Origin: Mrakia gelida
Taxonomy: Eukaryota; Basidiomycota; Tremellomycetes; Cystofilobasidiales; Mrakiaceae
Length of the DNA stretch: 64,000 bases
Reading direction: 5' to 3'
NCBI GenBank assembly: GCA_024345305.1
Contig: BRON01000018.1
Coordinates: 744,001-808,000, forward strand
The notes under the pieces were generated by a model. That model did not search any database. It had not been told where the DNA came from and worked only from the letters and a program-made list of their open reading frames with translations. The position numbers and the translations under genes were made by a program. This document shows positions 33,127 to 45,734 of the stretch, in pieces. Numbering within the stretch: the first letter of the stretch is position 1; each line of letters starts with the position of its first letter.

Positions 33127-36100
33127 ATGTCCTATCCCTCTCACCTTCGGAGCTCTCCTCCTTCAGCTCGACCCTCCGCTTCTCCCTCCCCTTCCTCCTC
33201 CTCCCTCTCCTTCTCTCGGTACTCCTCCTCCATCACCTCGGGTCTGAGTAAAGGACTCGCGTCGCTCGCTGGAACTGCGAGTGCTGTAGCTGGGAACGTT
33301 GGAGCTCTGACGGGAGCGACGGGCAGGGAGGAGGTCGTGGGAGATGATCCTGAGTCCAAGAGCGGAGGAAAGACGAGGGAGGGAAGGTATGGAGTTAGAG
33401 CAGCTGTAGGAGGATGGCTGGGATCCAAGGGGATCAGGAGAGGTCAGTTGAAGCTATCTTATCTCACTCACGAAACCGAAAGGGTCGCAGAAGTAGGGAG
33501 TGAGCTCGAGGAGGGAAGGAAGAGCTCGAGCTGACCTCAACGAATCCCCCCTTTCCTTTCCCAGGCACCTTCACCACTCAAGATCGTCTTCTTCTCTTCC
33601 CTGGATGGGCAGTAAAGAGGATCACAGAAGACGGAGGTCAAGACGATGCTCTCGAGAATGGAGCTCAAGTTCTTGACCCAGACAGACCAGATCCACGTTC
33701 GTCCTCCTTCTTTGATCTCCACGTTTCGATCTTCGACATCTTGCTGATCTATACAATCGCTTCTTCAGACATCATCACGCCCTTCGAGATTCACCTCCAC
33801 GTCTCTGGGTTCGCTACCACCGCTCGTCCTCCCGAATACGCCAGCTTGTACTCGAGAGCCTTCTCGAGACTCGCCTACTCCATCGCCTCCCTCCCAGCTC
33901 TCCCTACTCCAGCTTCGTCGTCGTCGTCCAGCTCCCAGGCTCATAGTCGAGACGCTACCATCTCCAACAGGACCCTCAGCAGCTCGCCTCAAGAAATCCA
34001 GGGCCAGAAGAAGGCCGGCTTCTTCGAGGCCGAGAAGGACGAGGATGCAGGAGCTCTCCGTCGAGACGATTCGGTCGCTTCTTCGCTCAACAGCTTGGAG
34101 AGTCTCTCTTCCGTCGAACCTCTCAGCGAGTCGCCTTCCTCTTCGACTACCGTCTTCCCATCAGATCCAACTCCTCCCACCATCACCACAACGAGTCCCT
34201 CCTCCCTCCCTAACCACCGCTCGCCGTCTCGATCCGGATCCCTCCCTCCCGTCCTCGACAAGTCCTTTTCCTCCCCTCCAGCCTCCACCACCTCCTCCCC
34301 AGGTCAAACCTCCGCCGCTGCGACCCTCAAATCCATGCAGACCGATCTCCTCCAACTCCATCTCAACCTCCAACAACGCCTCCAACCCTTCTTCGCCTCC
34401 GTCATCCCCAACCGACGCATCCTCCTCGAAGTTCGACCTCGTCTTCGCAACTCCCCTTCTCCCACCTCCGAACGCAACACCACTCCCCTACCTCCCCTCC
34501 TCAGCATCACCCTCACTACCAACCTCAACGGAAGCTTCACCGAAACGCTCAAGATCCCCTGGGACACCATCGTCGAATCGCCCGAGTGCCTTCAGATGAT
34601 CTTCCCCGAGAAGCTCAAGAACGAGGAAGGTCACCATATCGCTGGGGAGGCGGAGTGGGTGCTAGAGGTGACGGCGAAGCTGCTCTCGCAGGATGGAGAG
34701 GGAGTGGTGATGGAGCAGAGTGGGTATCTTCAGCCGAAAACGTCGACGCCTTTGACGGGAGGAGACGCGTCGGATTTGACTTCGACGGCAGAGTCGACGC
34801 CTAAACCCAGGCCGGCGGTGCCGTTGACGGCTACTACGTTAACGCCGCTGTCGAGTGCCACGGGAGTGAGGGTGATCAGTGATTTGGACGATACGGTTCG
34901 TTCGCTTCGTCCTCTCTTCGTTTCGACGCGCCTTCCTTTTCTCTTCTCTTCTTTCGCTCTATCTCTCGCTCGAGTCTGACTCTTTCCTCTCTCTCTCGTG
35001 TCTTTGATGCCTCCAGGTCAAACGAACGGATCTCATGGCCGGCCTCAGGGAGGTCTTCAGGAACGTCTTCTGTCGCAGCGTTGGAGAGCTCGAGGTCAAG
35101 GGAATGGGAGACCTGTACAGATCCCTCGTTGGTGATGGCTCGGGAGGTGTGAAGGGATGGCACTACGTCGCGAGTCCTCTCTCTTCGTCGTCCCACTCTC
35201 CCTTTCGGCGGCTCGAAGCCCCGAGCGACGCACGCGTCGCCTTGTCGCGTCGAGCTCATCGGGACTGCTCGTTTTCGTCTCTCGTTCGCTAATTCCCTTC
35301 GATTGTTTCCACATCTCAGTCCAACTCGCCTTACGAGCTCTTCGACCCGATCCACTCGTTCCTCACGACGCACGAGTTCCCTCCTGGCTTCTCGCTCAGG
35401 CTCAAGTTCTACGGAGGGAAGTCGACGTTCAAGGGGATCTGGGAGCCTGCTGGGGAGAAGAAGATGGCTGGTGTGCTGGAGGTGAGCTCAGTCTTCGTCA
35501 CTCTGCTCTCTGCTCGAAGAACGAAAAGACCACGCGAAGGAGCGAGAAAGCTGACGAGACGCGTCTCTTCCCTCTTCGTTTTGTTCAGATCCTCGACGGC
35601 TTCCCCCAGTCGAAGTTCCTCCTCTTCGGAGACTCAGCAGAGCAGGATCTCGATCTTTACTCGACGCTGGCGATGCAGAGGCCTCATCAGGTGAGTCTCG
35701 TGTCCATTCCGAGTTTCTGCAGCCTCTCTCGCCACGTCCTGACCTTTGCTTTCCCCTCCTCCCTCCCTCCCTCTTCAGGTCCTCGGTATCTTTATCCGAG
35801 ACGTCAGCGCTCTGTACCCCACTCGCTCATCAACCACCGCTTCCACCTCAACAAGCAACTCCTCCCTCTCCTCTCGCTCCTCCCCACCTCCATCGCCACC
35901 TCTCTTCCCCTCCGAAGGACCAGGTCGCGTCCATCGTCTCGCTTCCTCCATCCGACCCAACTTCACTCGATCCAACACCTCCTCTTCCACTCTCACAACT
36001 AACAACAACAACAACCCAAGCGGAACCAGTACTCCCTCCTCCTCCAAACCAACTCGCTCCCGCAAATCCTCCATCTCCTCCCTCCTCCATCTTCGAGGCG

Positions 36101-36549
36101 AAGGCGATCAGTCCACCGACGCCCTTTCACCCAACAACCCTCTCCCCGATCTAGCCATGGCCAACTCCATGCTCGCTTCCTCCTCTTCCACCTCCTCTTC
36201 CCTCTCCCAACCTCAACCCTCCTCCAACACCAACCCACCTCTCATCGCCTCCGACCCCCCAACCATCTCCGAAGACGTTCTCGACCCCTTATCCACCGCT
36301 CCCTCCTCTCCAAAACTCACCGCCCAAGTCGTCGAGCACCCGGAGGAGGCAGCGGAGGAGGCTATGACGAGCGCTAGGATCAAAGCTTTGAAAGCGGCGG
36401 AGGCGTTTAGGGGACGGTTCGAGAAGGCGAAGAGGGAGTTGGAGCTGAAGGGGGTGGTGGTGGAGAAGTTTCGAGAGGTCGGGGAGGTCGAGGAGAGGGT
36501 GAGGAGGTTGGTTTTTGAGGGGAGGGATAGTAGGCAGGAAGGGAAATAG
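33127..36549 (+). CDS. APP1: App1-type phosphatidate phosphatase (DUF2183)
   Basis: Mg2+-dependent phosphatidate phosphatase found at cortical actin patches in yeast, converting phosphatidate to diacylglycerol during endocytosis. ATG 33127, TAG 36547-36549, about 950 residues (yeast App1 is 587). The N-terminal part is Ser-rich with a glycine/alanine helix; then LLLFPGWAVKRITEDG and the beta-sandwich FEIHLHVSGFATTARPPEY; then a long Ser/Pro/Thr linker (33900-34800). Catalytic domain: GVRVISDLDDTVKRTDLMAG (the DxDDT phosphatase motif, split by an intron after DDT), GGVKGWHYV, SNSPYELFDPIHSFL, FPPGFSLRLKFYGGK, ILDGFPQSKFLLFGDSAEQD, LDLYSTLAMQRP, then VLGIFIRDVS. The C-terminus is a Ser/Pro/Asn-rich region and a charged helix (AAEAFRGRFEKAKRELELKG). 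The extra length lies in the linkers and tail, not the enzyme core. Confidence 0.9.
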
Positions 36550-37205
36550 ATGGTGTGGGTGTGATGAGAGTTGTATGTGCTTTTGTGCGATTGCTCATGT
36601 ATGTTTCTACGAAGAAGAAGAGCGCGAGTGGAGGAGGAGAGAGCTTCGACGAGTTGGAGAGGACGCGACGTGCTCGAGTTTGAATCCTTGGTGTCTTCGC
36701 CACCAAGTCCTGCTTAGAAAGCTACAAGCAAGCAGCCCCGTCTCTCAAGCCTTGCGACGACGCGCGAGAAGAAGGAGGGAACCGACCTCGGTCGTCGAAA
36801 GCGCAGGAAAGCGAGCTCGACGCGTCCTCCCCTCCTCTCATTCTTTCCCATCTCGCACACACAGTCAAAGAAATCACATATCTACCGTATCATACATCTT
36901 CCCACTCAGATCAAAAGGGCGAGGTGGAAGGTAACCAAAAACACAGCGAGGTCGGAGAAACGTCGAGTCGAGGGCGAGAAAAAAAAACGAGCAAGCAAAC
37001 GAACGGAGTCAATCAAGAGAGACAGAAACGACGAGTGGGGGTTGCGAGTATGGAGTATGCATGCAAATGGAAGGAGGGAAGAGATCACGACATATTCAAA
37101 CGAGCGAGAACGGACGGAGGGAGAGAGTGAGAAGCCGAGGTGACGAAGGGGAGGGACGTCGGTTCGGTTCGTTGAGAGATGGGAGGGAAGGGGCGAACGC
37201 GAGCT
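36550..37205. other. Convergent intergenic region
   Basis: 3' ends of the APP1-like gene (+) and the protease (-). The sequence is A-richer than the genes and includes an A8 run at about 36981. No gene is seen. Confidence 0.5.
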
Positions 37206-39947
<2,742 letters not shown>

Positions 39948-40573
39948 GATGGGGGTGATGGGGGGTTCCTTGGGTTGGGGGAGGGTGGTGGGTGGGAGGG
40001 AGGGAGGGAGACCAGCTCGAAGGGAGGGGAGAGAGGGGCGAAGCGAGACTGTGCAAGGCGAGGGGGTTCCGGAAGAAGGAGAGAGCGAGGGAGCGACTCG
40101 AGTCTCGGAAGCTTCGCTGTTCTCTTGCTTGTAGAAAGGAGGGAGGCTTGGGAGACTGGGACGGAAAGGGAGGCTCCGATAGATCGACCAGAACGGCGAG
40201 AAGCGGCGGAAAAGTCTGTTTGAGGTCATAGAAAGAGAAGGAGAGAGGCGAGCCGACGTCGCGAGAGAGAGGGTCGGTTCGTTTGCGAACTGGGCTGAGG
40301 AGGATGAGACTTCAGGCCTGAGAGAGGAGGCCTGGACTCTTGAGGAGTGTTGGAGGGCGGTTTCGGGCCTTTGAAGGACTTCCTGGGCTGAAGGAGCATG
40401 AGAAGAGTTGGCGATGACGCGTTCGCGACGCGTCGAGTTCGCTGCTTTCTCCTCCCTGCTTCTCAAGGAGGGCGCGGCAAGGGTCGTTCGTGCAGCTTAT
40501 ATCCTGAACTTGAGGGTCGATGAGGAAAAACGAACCATGCCATCCGGAACGAAGCTACGACTCGCGACGCGTC
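39948..40573. other. Intergenic, upstream of protease and 3' of nitroreductase
   Basis: Holds the protease promoter and leader. G-rich on plus at 39951-40013 (many GGG runs), therefore C-rich in the protease transcript. An open, in-frame extension of the protease runs up to about 40466. No other gene is seen. Confidence 0.45.
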
Positions 40574-41618
40574 TCAAGCGGCGACCTCGACCTCTCCTCC
40601 AAAGTATTTGACTCGCCCCTCGAAGGTCTTGACTTTCTCCGGAGAAGGCCCTCCGATTCCTCCGAAGGGGAGCTGAGCCTTGAGCTGAGGAAGAACGGAA
40701 CAATCGCCGAGAAGACAAGAAGTGGTCAGCGACAACTCGTTCGAGCGAACGAAACGGAGCAGAGGTTTGAACGAAACGTACCTTCCATGTAGCAGGCAAG
40801 TCCCAGTTCCTCAGAACATCTTCCTCGATCAGCTGACACCGACGAAGAGGAAAGGAAAGTCGAGAAAAGGTCAGCTCGGAACGAGAACGAGACGACGCGT
40901 CCTTCGACAAACGAAACGGACCACTCACGTTCGAGTAATGCTGCAACGACCCTCCGACCTGCTCGTTCGCGAGCAATATCCAGACGTTTGCTTGAAGCAT
41001 ACCTGTAGAGTTCTCCGAGAAGGTCTGGAAGTCGTACATCGGGTAGGCTTCGGTGATTTTGTCGACGACGGCTGGAGGGAGAAAAGCGGAGGTAAGACGA
41101 GAGAGAGAAGAGTCAGCGAGTGTCGATACTCGTAAGAGGGATGAGTCGGGGAGAGGGAGGTGCGAGAAGGTGGGCGAGAAGGCAAAAGAAGGAGGACTCG
41201 AGCTGACCTTGATCCTCGAAGAATAAAACCGTCCCCGCTCCAGCAGCGAAGCTCTGGATCCTTCCTTGGGAGGCCTCTTTGGCAGCGTCTGCGAACGACA
41301 ACGAAGAACATAAGCCTGGGCTCGAGGGTATTGACCGAAGAGAGGGATGAAGACTCGAGCTCACCATCAGGAAACCCAGCAACAGCTTCGACGTTCTTCC
41401 AGGTGATTCCCCAAAGCTTCTCGCTCCCCTTCCCCCAGAGCACGACGACCCTGCTGCCCTCGACGTTGAATGCAGTGGACGTATGCTTGACACACTGGTT
41501 GACGAGATCCTGGATCTTGGCTTGAGTGACTCCAGCGGGGAGAGACTTGGTGAGCGCGTAGATGGAGCGTCGACCGATCGATGATGGAGGCGAGGTAGGC
41601 GGAGGTGTTGGAGGTCAT
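40574..41618 (-). CDS. Nitroreductase family protein (Hbn1/Frm2-like), frameshift near N-terminus
   Basis: FMN-dependent nitroreductase-fold protein; yeast Hbn1 and Frm2 act in oxidative and lipid stress signalling. TGA 40576-40574. Recognisable order: RRSIYALTKSLPAGVTQAKI, QDLVNQCVKHTSTAFNVEGS, RVVVLWGKGSEKLWG, AGAGTVLFFEDQ, YPMYDFQTFSENSTGMLQAN, VWILLANEQVGGSLQHYSN, LIEEDVLRNWDLPATWK, LKAQLPFGGIGGPSPEKVKT. The only plausible start is ATG 41618 (MTSNTSAYLASIID), but that frame does not join RRSIYAL: there is one base too many around 41570-41575 (minus: GATCGGTCGACGC), and upstream of RRSIYAL its own frame hits TGA at the ATG. Either a one-base sequence error or a disabling +1 frameshift. The rest looks intact, about 210-220 residues. 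Confidence 0.75.
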
Positions 41619-42253
41619 GGCGAGGATGATAGGGTGAAGATGGAGTGGGTTTGGAGTGAGGGTTGGTGGGAGGTAGGTGAAGGCAGAGAAAAGGTGAGGG
41701 AACGAAGAAATGGGAAGATGGCTGAGTGAGCGAGACGCGTCTCGGTCGAGTTGTTTACGGCAGTTTGCGTGGAAAGGGACTTACAGAGAGCGCGACAGCT
41801 CTTGTCGGAGGGAATTATCTGTCATCTGCAGTAAGGAAGATCCGAAATAGATCGACAGGAGGGAAGAAGAGAGCCGACAGGCGAGGGCGTGCGAACTGTC
41901 CATCAAGAGATTCAGCCTGCGCTGAGAACGAGGAAAGAGCACCAGCAGGATAGATGTAGACGTACCGGCATGTAGTGTTGTCTTATACGATGACTGCCTG
42001 TATGAGAAAAGAGAGAGGTAGAACAAGGAGACGGTCAGCGACTCACGTCGACGTCGAACGAAAGCCGTCTCGTTCCGTCGCGTTCGAACTTCCTCTGTCT
42101 TCCTGCGCTCTCGGATCTACAGGCACTGAAGTAAATGCAAAACATTCATAAGCTCGTTAAGATCGTCCATCATCGTCAACACGGCCACCTTCCCACTCCT
42201 CCTTCGAAAGATCGTTCGTCCGTCCGTCCGTCGTCGCCGTCGGCAAACCCAGC
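41619..42253 (-). other. Intergenic, nitroreductase promoter and 3' end of exonuclease gene
   Basis: 635 bp. Contains GACGCGTC at about 41737 and plain mixed sequence. Minus-strand introns in the exonuclease 3' UTR are possible near 42100-42000 but not convincing. No gene is recognised. Confidence 0.4.
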
Positions 42254-43225
42254 TCAACAGTAGTACTGAGAGTACTTCCCGGGTATTCCTTCGCTCACAT
42301 CCAGTCCCAGGGCCAGATCTCGTTCCCACTCGACCATCGCTGACTTGTAGAGGTCGAGAGTTGCTCGTGCGTCCTCGATCTGCGCGAGCGAACGAACGAG
42401 GTCAGTTTCGTTCCTTCCTCCCCTCCTTTCTCTTGGACCTCCCAACTTCTCTCCAGTACTCCTCAAGTACTCTAAGTCCAACACTGAAGGCGTTCATACT
42501 CACAGGATCGTGAAACCCCTCCTTCCCACTCCTAAACCGACTCCCTCTCTCCTCTCCCAACACCTCCCCTACCAACCTCTTCAACCCCGGCCCTGGCACT
42601 CCTTCCCTCCTCCTATCGATCCCCACCAGGTCTCGGAAAGGATAGTAGAGTGTCGTGTCTCGTACGTGGGTATAAGGGTGAGCGAGACGGAGGGAGGCGA
42701 GATCGTTGAAGAGGGCGTGGCCGACGAGGATGGTATTGGGTTGGGAGAGGAGAGCTTTGATGGAGGGGAGGATTTCGGAGAGGGTGGGTGCGTCGAGGAG
42801 AGAGGAGGGAGTTATGTTGGTCACTGGTAGACATGAGTAAGGAAAGAATGAGTCAGAAAGAGGTGAGGCGGAGGAAGGAAGAGCTCGGGAGGGAGAAGGA
42901 GGGAGGGAGGAAAGGGTCGAGCTCAACATCTCGAAGAGAAGGAAAGATGTAAATCACCTGCTGTTTGGAAGTTCATGACCTTTTGGGTAGGCTTAGCGAA
43001 GCTAACGATGACGGCGTTTCCATCGAAGTCGACGATCACTACTCGAGCGAGCTGGGAGGAGAGGGAGGGAGATGGGTGAGCTCGAAGAAGGGAGAAGGGA
43101 GGAGCTCGACCGCGAAAGATCGAAGATGAGGGACAAACTGCTATCTCTCGAGCTTCAAAGCCAACGTTGACCATCTCACAGTCGACGGCGTAGATTTTGG
43201 AGGTATTGATCGAAGAGACAGACAT
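42254..43225 (-). CDS. REX4/ISG20-like 3'-5' RNA exonuclease (DEDDh)
   Basis: Exoribonuclease-type domain, probably acting in rRNA or other RNA 3' end processing. ATG 43225 (MSVSSINTSKIYAVDCEMV, first Asp and Glu of DEDDh), then LARVVIVDFDGNAVIVSFAK, TQKVMNFQTA, VTNITPSSLLDAPTLSEIL, LVGHALFNDLASLRLAHP (third acidic residue), YTHVRDTTLYYPF, LKRLVGEVLGEE, and the closing FHDPIEDARATLDLY holding the catalytic His and last Asp. TGA 42256-42254; about 240 residues. All five catalytic positions are present. The N-terminus may be longer: the frame is open upstream of the ATG with acidic/basic sequence (PSKDGFLHLH) up to an acceptor-like CCCCACAG at about 43320, so an upstream exon near 43409 is possible. 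Closest yeast types are Rex4 or Rex3; I cannot choose. Confidence 0.85.
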
Positions 43226-43589
43226 GTGGAGGTGGAGGAAGCCGTCTTTGGAGGGTTGGGGAGATGCTCGACGTTTGGTGCGAGCTCGAGCTCCTCCTTC
43301 GTTTCGAAGAGGCCAGCTGTGGGGCAGAAAACTTGCGTTCCTGCTTCAATTCTTGCAACGAGCTTCCAGTCAGACTCGAGGAAAACTGTTGATACTCAGG
43401 TGGAAGCAATTAGGCGCGAAAATAAGTAAGAACGTTCCGCGGAGAGGGAGGGAGGGAGCGCGTGCGAGGAGAGGGAAAAGGAGAAGCATCGGAGGGGGGG
43501 AAGAGAGTACGAAAATTTGAAGTAGAATAGAAGCGAGGAGAAGAGAGGAGGAAAAAGCGCGAGGGTCATAGTGGGAAAGAGAGGGCTGC
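43226..43589 (-). other. Intergenic, exonuclease leader and 3' UTR of Cys-rich gene
   Basis: 364 bp between two minus-strand genes. It may contain an upstream exon of the exonuclease (ATG at 43409 in another frame). A G-run (GGAGGGGGG) lies at about 43490. Nothing else is seen. Confidence 0.4.
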
Positions 43590-45356
43590 CTAGACGAGAA
43601 GAGCAAACCCAAACGCGACGACTCCGAGCAGGGAAAGAGTGCCGACGCGAGCTTGGGCCTCGGCTCCTGATGGCGTGGTCGAACCCGAAGTGGTCTGAAC
43701 GGCAGCAGCTGAGAAGACGGAAGAAGAAGGAGGTCAGTGAAGGAGGAAAGAGAAGGCGAGAGGGAACAAGACGCGGCGACCAACCTCTCGAAGTTGACGT
43801 CGCGGACTGTCTCGTAGCGGCTCCTGTCGACGAAGCTACCGACGAAGAGCTGGTGATGTTCTCAATTGGGCAAGCGGTAATGAGATCTGTTGAAGTCGAA
43901 GAGAACGTCAGTGCGGAATCGGTGCGAGAGAGGAAGAAAGACGAGGAGACGAACTGCTGACGGCCTGAGTGATGTTCGAGGCTGAGAAGGCTCCGATGTA
44001 GTTGGGATCGCAGACGGCGCAGCTAAAGAGGAAAAGAAAGTCAGTTGCTGACTCGAGAAGGGGGAGGTAGAGAGGACGTACATCCTGAAATCAGTCAGTC
44101 CGTTTTGCGAGCACGGTCCGCAGAATCCGTCCGAGTTTGGGTTCTTGCAGTCATCGGCGATATCCGTGAGCATAGCAGAGCATCGAGTAGCACAGGAAGC
44201 TTCAGGAGTCTGTTGAGTTCGCGAGGGGAAAGAGAGAGATGAGCTCGACGCTCGCGGTCGACGCGACGAGCTGATTGAGACGAGGACGAACGTAAAGAGC
44301 GTTGATGACACAGTACTGCTGGTAAGCTGCAAGACGAGAACTTTCAAAATCAGTTCGAGTTACAGAGGAACGAAGGAGACGGGCTATGCTGACCTTGAAC
44401 AGCGACTTGAGGAAAGAGACAGACGTCAAAAAGTCAACCCTCTCGTTCCCACGCGACAATGCAGCCTCTCGAGCGAGACGTTCAAGCTCACCAACAGTGT
44501 CGTTCGTGGTCTCGCTGATTCCCAGTTTCGAAGCCATATCTGGATCGCACTCTCCGCATCTGAGGATGCAAAATTGACGAAGCGACGTGCGTCAGCTTTC
44601 CCTCGCCCGCCGTCGACGTGGCCGTTCTCTCGCTCGTCCACCTCCCTCTGAAGAGACTCACGCTTTCACAGTAGCAAATCCTCCAGCAGTACACCTGAAG
44701 GATCAGAGAGGAGATGAGAGTCAGCACGAGCCTCGGGTTCCTCTCGTAAACTCGACGTCCCTCCGCTTCGACTCCTGTTTCGACTGCTCGAAGGCACCCT
44801 TCTGTGCTGCTGCCTTGTTCGAGAGACGCAGGACTCACAGGAAAGTGATGTTGATTCCCCTCTCAGCACCTGAGAACGAAGAAACGCATGCTCGTCAGCT
44901 TGGGGTTCGAGCGAAGACAAAACGGCGGAGCCGAGGGAGGAAGGTCGAGCTCACCGAAGACTCCACACTGGTCTGCACACTCGGTTGATGGGGTCTGCGA
45001 GGAAGTGGATCATACGGTCAGCTCTTTTCGAAACCTCCTGAGTCCTATAATCTATTCGAAGAGAGCGATCCTGAGCCCGGAACGCTCCCTTCGTTCGTCC
45101 GTCTCGAGCTTCGATCATTCCTCGCCTCTCCGCTCTCTCCTCTCTCCCCGTATCCCCTAATAAACGAGGCGGCACTCACAAAACCAGCAGTAGTAGGGTC
45201 GAAGCTCGAGCTCGCCTGCCTCTGGTTCAACGACGAGGTCCTTCGCATGAGCTCTTGAGGAGGTGGGGGAGAGAAGGGCGAGGCGTAAACCAGGGAGGTC
45301 GAGGCGGGTCCGAGGAGGAGAGTCGTAGCGAGGGAGAGGAGGGATAGGGAGAGCAT
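43590..45356 (-). CDS. Secreted cysteine-rich protein, probably GPI-anchored, two repeated Cys modules
   Basis: I do not recognise a named family. ATG 45356; signal peptide MLSLSLLSLATTLLLGPAST; TAG 43592-43590; about 260 residues in eight or so exons. Module 1: TPSTECADQCGVFG, GINITFLCTAGGFATVKACG, ECDPDMASKLGI. Module 2: TPEASCATRCSAMLTDIADD, CKNPNSDGFCGPCSQNGLTD, MCAVCDPNYIGAFSASNITQ, AVSNLITACPIENIT. Both have CxxxC ... C ... CxxCDP, suggesting an internal duplication. A Ser/Thr-rich stalk (TSSSSVASSTGAATRQSATS) and a C-terminal hydrophobic segment (VGTLSLLGVVAFGFALLV) with no charged tail fit a GPI signal. Likely a cell-wall or plasma-membrane surface protein; no enzymatic motif. It sits between other genes for secreted or membrane proteins on the same strand. 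Confidence 0.7.
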
Positions 45357-45734
45357 CTGTGAGGAGGGAGGGGAAGGGCGGTGAGATGGGACGGACGGAA
45401 AAGATGGCTGAGGTGTCAAGAGGAGGTGGTGGTTGAGGGAAGGACGAAGACGAAGGGCAACGAAATCATGAGCTCTTCAGGAGAGCCGAGGGAAGCGGTG
45501 CGTCAGGCACGCCCCTTGAAACGGACTGAGATGGACTGCCTTCTCGTGAATATTTCGGTTGGTGACAGTCTCGGGAGGTACGAGACAGACCGAGGAAAGA
45601 TAGAAGGCTGAGCCCCGGGGTCAGTGGGATCAAACTCGTCCGCTCTCTTCCGTCGAGCACCGACGCGTCGTTCACGGTTCCTCCTCTCTCCCTTACCGCC
45701 GCCAGAGAGAAAACGAACCTCATTACTATCCCTT
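45357..45734 (-). other. Intergenic, promoter of Cys-rich gene and 3' UTR of hydrolase
   Basis: 378 bp between two minus-strand genes. Contains GACGCGTC at about 45662. No TATA box or other gene is seen. Confidence 0.4.
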
